Assembly: GCA_964035575.1 (NCBI GenBank)
Contig: OZ037897.1
Coordinates: 1,240,001 to 1,304,000, forward strand
Length of the DNA: 64,000 nucleotides
Source of the DNA: Rhynchopus sp. YZ270_cl-10
Lineage: Eukaryota > Euglenozoa > Diplonemea > Diplonemida > Diplonemidae
Direction of reading: 5' to 3'
Notes under the pieces: generated by a model
What the model saw: only the letters and a program-made list of their open reading frames with translations
Told to the model about the DNA's origin: nothing
Database searches by the model: none
Translations under genes and position numbers: made by a program
In this document: positions 21,285 to 35,000 of the stretch, piece by piece
Numbering within the stretch: the first letter of the stretch is position 1
How the letters are laid out: each line of letters opens with the position of its first letter

Positions 21285-24200
21285 ACAGCTAGATGTCCAG
21301 ACAAGGGCACTTTACTATTGTACTGGCAAGACAGTGCCTGAAAACACAGTTAGTGGCACTAAAATAGAAAGCATCTGGGACAACTACAACCAACACTTCC
21401 CTGCAAATAAGCAAAAGGGTCGTATGTGAGTGCAATTTTTCCCAAAAGGAAAAGGGGAGGGGATGGGACGGGAGGGTTGCTCTGTCTACCGGTGTAGTTT
21501 TATTTTGCTTTGTCTTGGGGAGGGGAGGGGAGGAGAAGGAGGGGATTGAGTGAGCCGTTTCCTCTGTAACACACAAACAAATAAAAAGGAAGTTCCATAA
21601 TCTTTTTAGTAGTTTTCTTTTTGGTGAAAATTTTTGAGAACTTCAGTAAGTGTGACCTGACCCGACTGACTGACACCCAAAGGGTAAAACAACAATAACG
21701 CACAACAAAATCAACAACAACAATGGTGGGTCTCGTGCTTACCTGTGGTGGTTTTGAAAAATGAAAAATTGAAATTGACCTTCACAAGGTAAAAATGAAA
21801 AACTAAAGGAGTGAAAAAAGGAACTCAAAGGACAAGAGTTCTGTACAAACTCTACTCTACTGCACAATCTATAAAAGTGGCCCAATGGCTCCTGATGCCA
21901 CTGGCCTGGCTCTTAGACAGGTCTTACTCCGAGACTGCCCTCTACCCTCAGAGCCTCGTCCAAGGGGTAAGGGCCGTCGCTGGGGTAGACCCGTCCTAGC
22001 CAGCAGCCAACCAAAAATATTAACAAATAGGAAGGGGGGCGGAAAGGGGGGAAAGGGGGGGGCAAACCCCAAAGGATGAAAAGAACAAAAAACACAAAAT
22101 AAAAAGGGTTAAAAATAAACATGGGGCAAACTGTCATTCTCTACACGCTTCTACACACACACTCTCACCCTCTAACTCTCTAACTCTCTAATTCTTTTTA
22201 TTCCCCTTTTTCCCCTTCCTTCCTCCGCTCTGTCTCCCCTTCTGTCCACCACCGCGACCATTGCGCCCTCTCTGCACCTCCTGGGGCGAGAGCACATGCT
22301 GCGTCGCTTGTGCCACTGCGTCGGTGAACACGTTCGACGTGTTGGACCTACCCTGAGCTGCATGGCGCTGGGGTCCTTTGGGAGCTGGGGAAGGAGCAGG
22401 TTGGGCGGAGGAGGTTGCATTGCCACGGCCTGCCGATGAGGAGGAGGAAGAAGTGGAGACTGCAGGTTGGGCGATGGAGGTTGTAGTGCCACGGCCTGCA
22501 GAGGTGGAGGAAGAAGAAGAAGAAGAGGAGGCTTGAGGTTGTCGGCCTATTCCCTCTCGAGCCGCTCGTGCCTCATTCTCCCTCCTTGTACTCTCCGCTG
22601 CAAAGGCCTGCCCCCTACTGCTCCGGTTGTCCGTCAGGGCATGCAACGTCGACTTTGCCTTGCACTTTTCCTGAACCGACCACTCATGCAAACCCACCAC
22701 CTTCATCACCTCATACCACTGAGTGAAAGTAGCGGTAGAGAGGGGGAGTGACAACAAGGGTCTGCCATCCTGTTTCTCTCCCTGACGGTAGTGGAACAGG
22801 GAGATCCACTTCGTCACAGAAGAAGGCACCGGCGACCCCATGGTGAGGCACGGGAAAAGACCCCCCCTCTCCGTCCGCTCCTCCTCCGTCCACATCCAAG
22901 CCTCGCTCTGCGCCCTCAGCAATTCCCTCACCCTCGCTTGCTTCTTCTGGTCAGGGATGCCTTCCACTGACAGAGAATGCGAGCGATCCGCCCCCTCCAT
23001 CGCGGTGTCGAGGTCCTCCTCCTGCTCCTGCTCATCATCATCCATCTCCTCCACCTTCACACGCACCTCGGTGTCTGCCGCCTCGGCCTGTCGCCCCACC
23101 TCCTCCTCCAGCTGATCCCGAGAAGGGGTTCCCCAGCTGACCCTGCCTTCCCGAACGACGATGACCGCGCTGGTCTTGCCCCAGGTGTCGCAGTATCCGG
23201 CCTCCCCTGCTATCTTCCTAACCGCCTGACGGGCGACCACCGACTCCGGGCAATCACCGTCCCCCTCCCCGTTCCCACTCCACGGCTGCTGTGTCGCCCA
23301 GCAGTACAGGAACTCGCCCGGGCACGGAGAAGCACCTTGAGGACCAAAGAGAGCCATCCAGTCGCCGACACAGTCAGGTTCGAGTCCTTCAGGGTCGTCG
23401 CCCACCGCTCTCCGCACCGCATGGCAGGGGAGGAATAGCCGCCCTTCGCACACCACCCCAAAGCACCGCCCGTATGCCACCATGCGTTCTGCCTCCAGCT
23501 GTCGGGAGAGGTTCACCGCCGTCAACAACAGAGTGGTCGCCTTCTGCTCCGACTCATGCTTAGCTGCGATGGCGTAATGCCTCTCGCAGCGTTGCCTGTC
23601 ATACTCCGCCCGGAGCGACTCTCCTGCTTCGGGGTGCCGATCGCAGTCTTCCAAGTACTGCGCATGCATCTTCTTCGCGTCCTCTGCGAGTTCCCGCTTG
23701 TGCCTGGCGGTCAGCTCCTCCACACGATGCCTGTCCGCCGCCTTCGCCTGGTCCAGACGCACATTCTGTTCCTCCAGGAAACGACTCAACTCCTGCTGGC
23801 GGTCGCCAAAAGTGCCCCGAAGCGCGGCCAAATCCGGTCCCCACGACCGACGATGCTCCCGCCGTACCTCCAGGGCTTGCTGCCACGCGTCCGACGCACG
23901 CTGCAACGCTTCCTTCTTCTCCTGGTCCGCCTTTTGTTGTTGCTGCTTCTGCTGTTTCCGTTGCTTCTCGTGCTTCTGCTGCTTCTGTTCTGCCTGCTGC
24001 CCCTCTTCGCCCGCCATTGGCATGTCTACCTCCTCGACGTCCTCGCCCTCGGGAGCTGGCACTGCTGGAGAAGGAGCCCGTTTAGGTGGTGGGTCTCCGC
24101 TCCCCTCCGCAGAGGCAGCCTGAGCCGGAACATTCGAGTGCAAAAAAGACAGGGCACTGAAGTATTCCGCCCTGCCAATTTGCGACAGAGGGCAGTGCTT

Positions 24201-26808
24201 GGACCCCTGAGCGCAGTGCAGACATGCCAAGCCACCACACGTGTGACAGCAGAAGTGTGCGTCCGACGCATCGAAGAGCTTGCTGCATTGTTCGCACTGC
24301 AGGAAAGTGTTCGACGCCTCCGCCTCCCTCGCTCCCACAAAAGCCATGGGGCGCTCTGACTGGCACTCCCCCTTACCACCTGTGGCCTCAAAAGACAGGA
24401 TGTGCTGCTGCAGAGCCGGGTCCATGGTGAGGGGCTCGTAGTGTCCCGGGATACTGCCGGATCCATCTGCCGCATCCTGGTCACCCGAGTGGAGGAGAAG
24501 GACCACTGCCTTAGGCCGTTTTCTTGGCACCATCAGAGAAGGGCGGGCGAACTCGTTGAGGATGACCACAGATACCTCAAGAGCCTCCCCTGCCCCCGCC
24601 ACTGCAATGGCATCCGCCCACGTACGCTGGTCTCCTCTGTCCCCACTCGTCATCAGCCGCTGCCAGACCCCAAAATTAGGGACAGCCGCACTCGACAGAT
24701 CAGCGCGGCCCTGGACCTTCTTCACTGCCGCCTGGCGCAGACCCTCCACCGTCAAATCCGTGCGCCCGGTGGCGAAGAGCAAAGCCTCAAAAGCACAGTC
24801 CCCCGCCACAAACGACCAAGTCACCTTCGAGGCTCCCAGCTTGGCCGCCTGCTCCGTCGCCCGAGGCCTCTGCGCTGCCCGGCACTCACGCAAAAACTCC
24901 CACTCACGCACCACATCGAGACCAGGCCCTTCCGGAATCACGGTGGCCGAATCGAACCTCCCGGTCCGCTTCCTCGGTGGCTCCACGTGGTCCGGCTTCA
25001 CGTCCCTCTTGCGCTTCCCCTGCTGCTCCTCCGTTCGGTCTGCAGGACGACTCATATCGTCGTCAGGGTTCGCATCGTCACAGAGAGGTTCCACGGCCCC
25101 TGCACTGCGGCGTCCAAACCGGTCCATGTCCTCTGCAGACGGTGCCACATCTACCTCCACACACGGCTCCCGCTTCAGGGTGGCAATCCCTACACACATA
25201 GCACCCCGCTCCAGAAAGGAAGATGCGACCTTTTTCTGGTACGCCACCGCAATGCTCTCCCGGATGCGCAACTCTGCCGACCCTGTCAGGTGCGACGTCT
25301 GTCCCGTCGTCAGGCCTCCAAGCTGCGCAATCAAGAGGTTCGCCTCGTCGCCTGCACCCCCGAAGGCTTCAAACACAATAGGGGAGAACTTGGTATTGAT
25401 CTTGTTCAAATCCCGCTCGTGCTTCTCCCGTTTGACCTGGCCCTGGTTCTTCGCCGACCAGCCCACAAACTTCGAGGCCCCTGTTCTGTAGGAAGGCAAG
25501 GTGGGGCACACGTGGGTGATGTCCAAACAACGAGGTCCATTTTCCGCCACTCCTACTGGGAGGTAGACGTCGCCTGGCCGCTTCTTCGACTCCAACTCCA
25601 CTCGCACGGTCTCCTCCAAAGCAGGGTCCAAGCCCGCCCCTTGAGCAGCTCGGTACACCGAATCCCGCAAGGCGTTGTGGCGGGCGACGCGGTGTTTGGA
25701 GTAGGGGCAGCCAAAGGTGTGGTCGCCAAAGGAGTCCATGACAACCCTTTTCTGCCCCCCCTGACATGCCGAGCAAGTCGTTCCCTCCGCATGGATGGCC
25801 ACCCCTAGTCGGAAACGGGTCACAACCGCAAAATCCGCTGAAGACATCTGGTTCCTTGCTGAGGGTGTCGCCGTGAGGTACGTCCCGGAAAGCGGCAGGA
25901 GAAGGGACTTCATCCGTGCTCGGTCTCGCATGCAGAGCTGTTGCATCAACTTGTCTGCCTGGGCGTCAATCACCGCAGATGACAGACTCTGCTGCTCCAG
26001 GATCTTCTTCGGCTGGGCCCTGTCCACGTGAAACGCCACCGGTACCCTGGAGTTGTACTCCTCAGCCGCGCTGTTCCATCTCTCCTCATCCCAGGTGAAG
26101 GCAGGGTCCAAGGCCTGCGACAGTTGCAGGTTCCCTGACTGAGAGGCGAGGGACGCAGCTGTCCGATGGTCCACGGTGCGACGGATACCCAGCCCCCCAA
26201 GCGCCACAGGAAGCGCCGCCTGCGCCCTTGCCAACTCCGGCAGCGCCCCATCCGGGTCATGCAGAAGCGCAGCCAGGCACCTGTCGATCAGGTCGTCAAA
26301 GGCCGTCAGGTACTCCGCGCACTGTGGGATCCCCCGCATGTAGAACACCATGCGGCAGTAGCCTTCGCAGTATCTCAGTACGTAGAAGGCTGCCTGGGAG
26401 TCCCCGAGGTCCACAAGGGCTTCCAGGTTGCAGCGGGAATCGTCCACCTTCTGGGCCATGTACTCCTCGCAGAAAGCCGCAGACCCAATGGGGATGCCCA
26501 AGAAGTCGAACCCATCCACATCCAACAGCCGGAACCCGCCTTCACCCATGGCGTCCTGTCCACCCTCGTTCAACGTGAACCCCACGGCCTCGAGATCCTC
26601 CTTGGAGACGCCACCAGTGGAGATGAGCTCACACTTGTTCGCGTTCACCTCCAACCCCAGTTCGGAGCTACGAGTGCACAGAACCTGGTACGCCTCAAAA
26701 ACCGCCTTAGGGGACCCCCGCAGAGAGCCGTCATCGAGGTACCACAAAGTCCCATCCAGGCCTGGGTGCCCCTTCAGCTCTAGCGCCATCTGGTGGATGG
26801 TCAGGGAG
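21276..26808 (-). mobile_element. Family B retrotransposon, truncated copy 2 (left palindrome arm)
   Basis: Runs on the minus strand from within the RT (26,808) to the 3' UTR and stops at ACATACT (21,276), about 80 bp short of the natural 3' tail, where it is fused to the inverted 5' part. Base-for-base partner of copy 1 (offset 11,462) and mirror image of 32,131-37,663, from which it differs at scattered codons (for example SKEDLEA versus STEELKA after the RT). Confidence 0.92.
22188..26789 (-). pseudogene. Family B polyprotein, C-terminal 1,533 residues (second copy)
   Basis: Same truncated product as at 10,726-15,327 with no residue difference seen: post-RT finger, RLE endonuclease, C-terminal OTU-like domain, Cys-rich finger, coiled coil and basic tail. 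It begins after RT motif A and so cannot support retrotransposition on its own. Confidence 0.88.
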
Positions 26809-27417
26809 GAAGGCCCTTTTGGGGGCGTTGTGGGTGGTGCTGCATGTCTGCATCAGCAGCAGCAGCAGGAGCTACACCAGCAGCAACAACAAGAGCAGCA
26901 ACAGCAGCAACAGCAGCAACAGCAGCAACAGCAGCATATACTACACCAGCTGCAACTGCAGCAGCAGCAACAACGGCAGCAACAGCAGCAACAGCAGCAA
27001 CAGCAGCAACAGCAGCAACAGCAGCAACAGCAGCAACAGCAGCAACAGCAGCAACAGCAGCAACAGCAGCAACAGCAGCAACAGCAGCAACAGCAGCAAC
27101 AGCAGCAACAGCAGCAACAGCAGCAACAGCAGCAACAGCAGCAACAGCAGCAACAGCAGCAACAGCAGCAACAGCAGCAACAGCAGCAACAGCAGCAACA
27201 GCAGCAACAGCAGCAACAGCAGCAACAGCAGCAGCAGCAACAGCAGCAACAAAAGCAGCAACAGCAGCAGCAGCAGCAACAGCAGCAACAACATATGCTA
27301 CACCAGCTGCAACTGCAGCAGCAGCAACAGCAGCAACAAGAGCAGCAGCAACAACATATGCTACACCAGCTGCAACTGCAGCAGCAGCAACAGCAGCAAC
27401 AAGAGCAGCAGCAACAA

Positions 27418-27458
<41 letters not shown>

Positions 27459-27765
27459 ACAGGAGCAACAACTTAAGCTGCATCAACAGCAGTAGCAGGA
27501 GCCCCCTTCCCCCCCTTTTTTACCCCAAAAAGAGGCCTCTTGAGCCCAACAACCCAAGCAGCTGCAGCTTTGATAGCAGCAACAAAAACGTGTGTGGAGG
27601 CAACAAAGCAAAGAACTGTTGTCATAACAACCCACACCCCCCTTCCCCCCATGATATCCCCAAAAAGAGGCAATGTATGCCCAACCACATCAGTGGCTGC
27701 AACTGTGATAGCAGCAAAAACGAAATCTTCGGAGTCCTGGGTGGGGTCCCAGTATCACCCCTGGT
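26809..27765 (+). repeat. (CAGCAA)n hexanucleotide tract and flank
   Basis: A nearly pure CAG/CAA tract of about 640 bp (to about 27,494), with a sub-repeat CATATGCTACACCAGCTGCA occurring twice and a related sequence once. It is followed by about 270 bp with a duplicated CCCAAAAAGAGGC segment. All three forward frames are open here (poly-Q, poly-AT, poly-SN), the expected result of repeat composition and not evidence for a gene. Confidence 0.95.
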
Positions 27766-29046
27766 GTGCAGCAGCAGCAGTTCCAAAGGCCTTTACAGCA
27801 GCAGTTCCAACAGCAGGCTCTACAGCTTTTTCACCAGCAGTTCCAAAGGCTTCTGCAGCAGCGGTTCCAACAGCAGGTCCAACAGCAGTTCCAACAGCAG
27901 GCACAACAGCAGTTTAAACAGCAGTTCCAACGGCTTCTGCAGCAGCAGTTCCACGAGCGTTTCCAAAAGCAGTTCCAGCAGCAGTTCCAACAGCAGGCAC
28001 AACAGCAGTTTCAACTGCAGTTCCAAAGACTTCTGCAGCAGCAGCTCCAACGGCAGGTCCATCAGCAGTTCCAACAGCAGGCTCAACAACAGCAGTTTCA
28101 ACAGCAAGGACTTCTGCGGCAGCAGCTCTAACGGCAGGTCCAACAGCAGTTCCAACAGTAGGCTTAACAGCAGTTTCAACAGCAGTTCCACAGACTTCTG
28201 CAGCAGCGGTTCCAACAGCAGGTCCAGCAGCAGTTCCAACAGCAGGCACAACAACAGCAGTTTCAACAGCAGTTCCAATGGCTTCTGCAGCAGCAGTTCC
28301 AACAGCGTTTCCAAAAGCAGTTCCAGCAACAGGCACAACAGCAGGCACAACAGCAGTTTCATCAGCAAGGACTTCTGCGGCAGCAGCTCCAACGGCAGGT
28401 CCATCAGCAGTTCCAACAGTAGGCTTAACAGCAGTTTCAACAGCAGTTCCACAGACTTCTGCAGCAGCGGTTCCAACAGCAGGTCCAGCAGCAGTTCCAA
28501 CAGCAGGCACAACAACAGCAGTTTCAACAGCAGTTCCAATGGCTTCTGCAGCAGCAGTTCCAACAGCGTTTCCAAAAGCAGTTCCAGCAACAGGCACAAC
28601 AGCAGGCACAACAGCAGTTTCATCAGCAAGGACTTCTGCGGCAGCAGCTCCAACGGCAGGTCCATCAGCAGTTCCAACAGCAGGCTCAACAACAGCAGTT
28701 TCAACAGCAGTTCCAATGGCTTCTGCAGCAGCAGTTCCAACAGCGTTTCCAAAAGCAGTTCCAGCAACAGGCACAACAGCAGGCACAACAGCAGTTTCAT
28801 CAGCAAGGACTTCTGCGGCAGCAGCTCTAACGGCAGGTCCAACAGCAGTTCCAACAGTAGGCTTAACAGCAGTTTCAACAGCAGTTCCACAGACTTCTGC
28901 AGCAGCGGTTCCAACAGCGTCTCCAAAAGCAGTTCCAGCAGCAGTTCCAACAGCAGGTCCAACAGCAGCACCAACATCAACAGCAGACGCAGCAACAACA
29001 TCAGCGACAACAACCTAGGGGGTGGTGAGCGAGGTATGCTGGTGTT
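27766..29046 (+). repeat. Q-rich minisatellite, cagttccaacag-type repeats
   Basis: Degenerate tandem repeats built from CAGTTCCAACAGCAG and TTTCAACAGCAGTTCC, with longer nested units of roughly 200 bp (for example the stretch around 28,260-28,430 recurring around 28,505-28,680). In one frame this reads as Gln/Phe-rich peptide but is interrupted by stops; in another it merges with the retrotransposon frame. It ends at GGTGTT, where the full-length family B element starts. Confidence 0.92.
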
Positions 29047-29089
29047 CGGGGTCAGCCTTGCGGGGCGAGAAGGACAGAGTGGCTGTGTG

Positions 29090-32000
29090 ATGATGCGGGT
29101 GTGGCAAAAGGGGTGTGTACAGATAGAGTTTTGGTTCGACTGGTGGTGCAACCTCTGGGAGGTCTTCACCTCCTTGCGTCAGCCTGACCCCTGCTGGGTA
29201 GCCGAGGCACCTGAGTGGGGAGTGTTTGTGTCGTTCGCGGTCCTGGATCTGTGGAAGGACAGACGCGCCCCTACCCTCAGTCATCTCATTTTGTGGCTGG
29301 TGGGCAGGAGGACCAGGAGGACGCGACGAGGACACCGGTCCTTGAACTGGACCAAGTCACAGGCGGGCAGGCTCCGTCGGCGCAAGGCGCCCTGCAATCG
29401 TCCGCCCTCCCCGGCAGCGCACCCAGTTTTCCGCAGGATCAGGGTCGCCGATGCGTTGAGAGGTGCTTTGCAGTGTGTGGCCATCTGGGTTCTGGTTTTT
29501 GTGGGGTCTGAGCTTGGGAGGTCAGCGCCACATGCTTTGGGTTGTGCGCTGTTTCGGGACGCGGAGGTGCTGGGGGTGGGTCTGCTGCGGGGACTGTGCC
29601 GCGCACGCAGGGGGTGGCGGTGGCTGGAAGGGGCGAGCGAGCGAGTGCACCGATGGACCGGAGGGATCCGAGTGGCTGCCAGCTTGGTGAGAGCCAGTGT
29701 GATGGGGGTGGGTCAGTTGTCGGTGCGTGCAGCCGAGTGGGTGTGGGTTGCATGGTCCGCAGGTGGTTGTTTGGCGGGTTTTGTGGCACTGGTCGGCGTC
29801 GCGCGCCCACTTGGCTGGGTTCTTCTCTTGGAGGTGCGCCGTGTGGCAGCACGCAGGTGGACTCGTAGGATCGGGATGGCATTTGGCATGCTGGCGGTGT
29901 CCCTACTGGTCTTGCTGTCGTTGTTGTGGCGAGCGGTGACGCCCTGGGACCTGCGCCCTGCCCCTGCTGATCCGGAGCACCCGGTAAGCTTGTCCCCGTT
30001 TGCGTTGACCGGTGGGTGCGCAAACGTGAACGCTCCTGCGTATACAGAGCAGGCGGTGTCTGTGGACGCGACTCTGGCGAAGTTTGGAGCTAAACGCATC
30101 CCCAACGTGTCTACTAATGATTGTGGTTATGTGGCACTACACCTCTGGGACCACGACACGCAGCCGGACGTGAGGGCAATGCGCAAGCAGCTGTATGACA
30201 CAGCAGTGGAGGTGTCGAACCGCCTGGTGCAGGTGCTGGGGTCGCAGGAGGCCATGACGGAGTTTGCCAATGGTGTGACCGGCGAGGCCCACCTCAACCA
30301 CTTGGGGCTTCAGCTCACCGCGACAGCATCCCGCATCAACATCGTGGTGGTGCAGGCATCGGAAGAGAACCCCCTCGTGCGCATCACCCCTGGTAGCAAA
30401 AGAGTCGCCAAGTCGTACGCGGAGAGCTTCCAAGCGAAACTTCCCACGGTCGTCATCGCTCTCTGTGACTCTCACTTTGAGGCAGTGGAGCTTGTCCCGG
30501 AGGTGGGGAAGACCAAGGAGGGGATGGCAGAGAAGATGAGGAAGGAGGCTCGGCAGGCAGTGCTGGACACAGCGCATTTGGATGGCATCATCCCCACCAA
30601 CACCACCACCACCGCCCCCCTGGCTACCAAGCTGGGGCACATCAATGCGGATCGGGTGTTCTGCCCCTTTGATGGATGCAGAGCGGGAATTTTGTCTTCG
30701 AGTGATGCGGTCGGGGGCCTGTCTCGTAAGGGCTTGCTGCAGCATATGCGTCGCCACCAGGCGGATGGAGCGTACATCCCCGACGAGCTGTTGGGCCACT
30801 TGGGCATGTCGCGCTGTGCGAACGATCAGTGCGACATGCTATTGCCGCAGAGCAAGGAGGTCTGCAACACCTGTACGGTGCACTTTGGCGAAGAAGGCTT
30901 CACCGCTCCGTCTCCCTCCAGTCGAGGAATGCTGACAGATCAGGATGACCTCCCCTCCTTTGAAGTCATGGGGACCACCAGGATCCAGCTGAAGGGCGGG
31001 TGCCCAGACAAACACCTACAGCTGTACAGCGAGCTCTTCCTGAGGGTCCTCATGGACATCCTGGAGTACCAGGACGAGGTGGCCTGGAAGCGCCTTGCAC
31101 TGTTCTTCACAGTGTTGCACCGGACACGGACAGAACGAGGGGGCAAGGACCAGGAGCGACGTTTGACGAGCACCTGGGGGAAGGACTTGGAGGCTTGGAA
31201 GGCTGGCCAGTATGTCGCCCTGTGGGAGCAAACGGTAGAGGAGCGGAAGCCAAGGCCCTCGGGGTGGTCGGATGAAGACACTGACGAAGGGAGACGGAAG
31301 CGCACCATCGCCAAAGCGAGAGCAGGACTCCCGAGCCAGGCCATGTCTTGCGCTACCAGCGACGGCCTCGCCCCACAGACACCGGCGACGCTGGAAAAGC
31401 TTCAGACGAAGCACCCAGCCGCTGCCGACTCCAAGGCCCTGGAGCAGGCGGATTGGCCCCAGCCTCAGGAGGTCCCACCGGTGACAGTGGTGGAGGTGAT
31501 GAAGGCCCTGCGGAGCATGCCGAAGTCATCGGCGGCGGGTCCCTCGAACGTGACGGGCGCGCACCTTCGTACACTTTGCCTACAGAGGCGGGCTAAGGGC
31601 ACTTTGGCAGCGCTGGCCGCAGTGTTGACGTCTTTGGCACGAGGAAATGCTCCAGTGGAGGTGGCTGAGTTCTTCGCCGGCGCTAACTTGGTGGCTCTCC
31701 GGAAGCCTGCAAAGGGGCCGGGCCTGGAGGAGGACGTGCGACCGATTGCGGTTGGGGACACTCTCCGCAGACTGGTGGGAAAGATTCTGTCGGCGCGAGT
31801 GCGGGTGCCTGCTAGGACGCTTCTTCTTCGAGGGAACCAGGTGGGGGTGGCAACGGCAAGGGGGGCGGCAGTGGCGACTGATGTTATCTCGCAGTACGCC
31901 GTGCGCAACCGCGGAAAAGGTAAAGTCATTTTGAAAATTGACTACCGTAACGCGTTCAACTGCGTAGACCGCCTGTCGATGCTAAGAGCGGTCGACGCGA

Positions 32001-35000
32001 ACCTCCCCGAGCTGGCCCCATGGGTGCGATGGTGTTACCTGGAGCCCTCCAGCCTGTTTTATGGTGGAGATACCATAAGGTCACAGCGCGGAGCTCAACA
32101 AGGAGATCCCTTGGGCCCGCTTCTCTTCTCCCTGACCATCCACCAGATGGCGCTAGAGCTGAAGGGGCACCCAGGCCTGGATGGGACTTTGTGGTACCTC
32201 GATGACGGCTCTCTGCGGGGGTCCCCTAAGGCGGTTTTTGAGGCGTACCAGGTTCTGCGCACTCGTAGCTCCGAACTGGGGTTGGAGGTGAACGCGAACA
32301 AGTGTGAGCTCATCTCCACTGGTGGCGTCTCCACGGAGGAGCTCAAGGCGGTGGGGTTCACGTTGACCGAGGGTGGACAGGACGCCATGGGTGAAGGCGG
32401 GTTCCGGCTGTTGGATGTGGATGGGTTCGATTTCTTGGGCATCCCCATTGGGTCTGCGGCATTCTGCGAGGAGTACATGGCCCGGAAGGTGGACGATTCC
32501 CGCCGCAACCTGGAAGCCCTTGTGGACCTCGGGGACTCCCAGGCAGCCTTCTACGTACTGAGATACTGCGAAGGCTACTGCCGCATGGTGTTCTACATGC
32601 GGGGGATCCCACAGTGCGCGGAGTACCTGACGGCCTTTGACGACCTGATCGACAGGTGCCTGGCTGCGCTTCTGCATGACCCGGATGGGGCGCTGCTGGA
32701 GTTGGCAAGGGTGCAGGCGGCGCTTCCTGTGGCGCTTGGGGGGCTGGGTATCCGTCGCACAGTGGACCATCGGACGGCTGCGTCCCTCGCCTCTCAGTCA
32801 GGGAACCTGCAACTGTCGCAGGCCTTGGACCCTGCCTTCACCTGGGATGAGGAGAGATGGAACAGCGCAGCTGAGGAGTACAACTCCAGGGTACCGGTGG
32901 CGTTTCACGTGGACAGGGCCCAGCCGAAGAAGATCCTGGAGCAGCAGAGTCTGTCATCTGCGGTGATTGACGCCCAGGCAGACAAGTTGATGCAACAGCT
33001 CTGCATGCGAGACCGAGCACGGATGAAGTCCCTTCTCCTGCCGCTTTCTGGGACGTACCTCACGGCGACACCATCAGCAAGGAACCAGATGTCTTCAGCG
33101 GATTTTGCGGTTGTGACCCGTTTCCGACTAGGGGTGGCCATCCATGCGGAGGGAACGACTTGCTCGGCATGTCAGGGGGGGCAGAAAAGGGTTGTCATGG
33201 ACTCCTTTGGCGACCACACCTTTGGCTGCCCCTACTCCAAACACCGCGTCGCCCGCCACAACGCCTTGCGGGATTCGGTGTACAGAGCGGCTCAAGGGGC
33301 GGGCTTGGACCCTGCTTTGGAGGAGACCGTGCGAGTGGAGTTGGAGTCTAAGAAGCGGCCAGGCGATGTCTACCTCCCAGTAGGAGTGGCGGAAAATGGA
33401 CCTCGTTGTTTGGACATCACCCACGTGTGCCCCACCTTGCCTTCCTACAGAACAGGGGCCTCGAAGTTTGTGGGCTGGTCGGCGAAGAACCAGGGCCAGG
33501 TCAAACGGGAGAAGCACGAGCGGGATTTGAACAAGATCAACACCAAGTTCTCCCCTATTGTGTTTGAAGCCTTCGGGGGTGCAGGCGACGAGGCGAACCT
33601 CTTGATTGCGCAGCTTGGAGGCCTGACGACGGGACAGACGTCGCACCTAACAGGGTCGGCAGAGTTGCGCATCCGGGAGAGCATTGCGGTGGCGTACCAG
33701 AAAAAGGTCGCATCTTCCTTTCTGGAGCGGGGTGCTATGTGTGTAGGGATTGCCACCCTGAAGCGGGAGCCGTGTGTGGAGGTAGATGTGGCACCGTCTG
33801 CAGAGGACATGGACCGGTTTGGACGCCGCAGTGCAGGGGCTGTGGAACCTCTCTGTGATGATGCGAACCCTGACGACGATATGAGTCGTCCTGCTCCAGA
33901 CCGGTCGGAGGAGCAGCAGGGGAAGCGCAAGAGGGACGTGAAGCCGGACCACGTGGAGCCACCGAGGAAGCGGACCGGGAGGTTTGATTCGGCTACCGTG
34001 ATTCCGGAAGGGCCGGGTCTCGATGTGGTGCGTGAGTGGGAGTTTTTGCGTGAGTGCCCGGCAGCGCAGAGGCCTCGGGCGACGGAACAGGCGGCCAAGC
34101 TGGGAGCCTCGAAGGTGACTTGGTCGTTTGTGGCGGGGGACTGTGCTTTTGAGGCTTTGCTCTTCGCCACCGGGCGCACGGATTTGTCGGTGGAGGGTCT
34201 GCGCCAGGCGGCAGTGAAGAAGGTCCAGGGCCGCGCTGATCTGTCGAGTGCGGCTGTCCCTAATTTTGGGGTCTGGCAGCGGCTGATGACGAGTGGGGAC
34301 AGAGGAGACCAGCGAACGTGGGCGGATGCCATTGCAGTGGCGGGGGCAGGGGAGGCTCTTGAGGTATCTGTGGTCATCCTCAACGAGTTCGCCCGCCCTT
34401 CTCTGATGGTGCCAAGAAAACGGCCTAAGGCAGTGGTCCTTCTCCTCCACTCGGGTGACCAGGATGCGGCAGATGGATCCGGCAGTATCCCGGGACACTA
34501 CGAGCCCCTCACCATGGACCCGGCTCTGCAGCAGCACATCCTGTCTTTTGAGGCCACAGGTGGTAAGGGGGAGTGCCAGTCAGAGCGCCCCATGGCTTTT
34601 GTGGGAGCGAGGGAGGCGGAGGCGTCGAACACTTTCCTGCAGTGCGAACAATGCAGCAAGCTCTTCGATGCGTCGGACGCACACTTCTGCTGTCACACGT
34701 GTGGTGGCTTGGCATGTCTGCACTGCGCTCAGGGGTCCAAGCACTGCCCTCTGTCGCAAATTGGCAGGGCGGAATACTTCAGTGCCCTGTCTTTTTTGCA
34801 CTCGAATGTTCCGGCTCAGGCTGCCTCTGCGGAGGGGAGCGGAGACCCACCACCTAAACGGGCTCCTTCTCCAGCAGTGCCAGCTCCCGAGGGCGAGGAC
34901 GTCGAGGAGGTAGACACGCCAATGGCGGGCGAAGAGGGGCAGCAGGCAGAACAGAAGCAGCAGAAGCACGAGAAGCAACGGAAACAGCAGAAGCAGCAAC

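Larger units (their letters stand above)
15495..26808 (+). repeat. Left arm of ~11.3 kb inverted repeat
   Basis: Every landmark in this arm has a reverse-complement partner at (58,939 minus its position): satellite units, element 5' boundary (16,805/42,134), junction (21,275/37,664) and ORF ends (22,188/36,751; 26,789/32,150). The outer limit is set by GTCATTTTTACAG (15,495/43,444), the inner limit by the loss of identity after GGTCAGGGAG (26,808/32,131). Confidence 0.95.
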
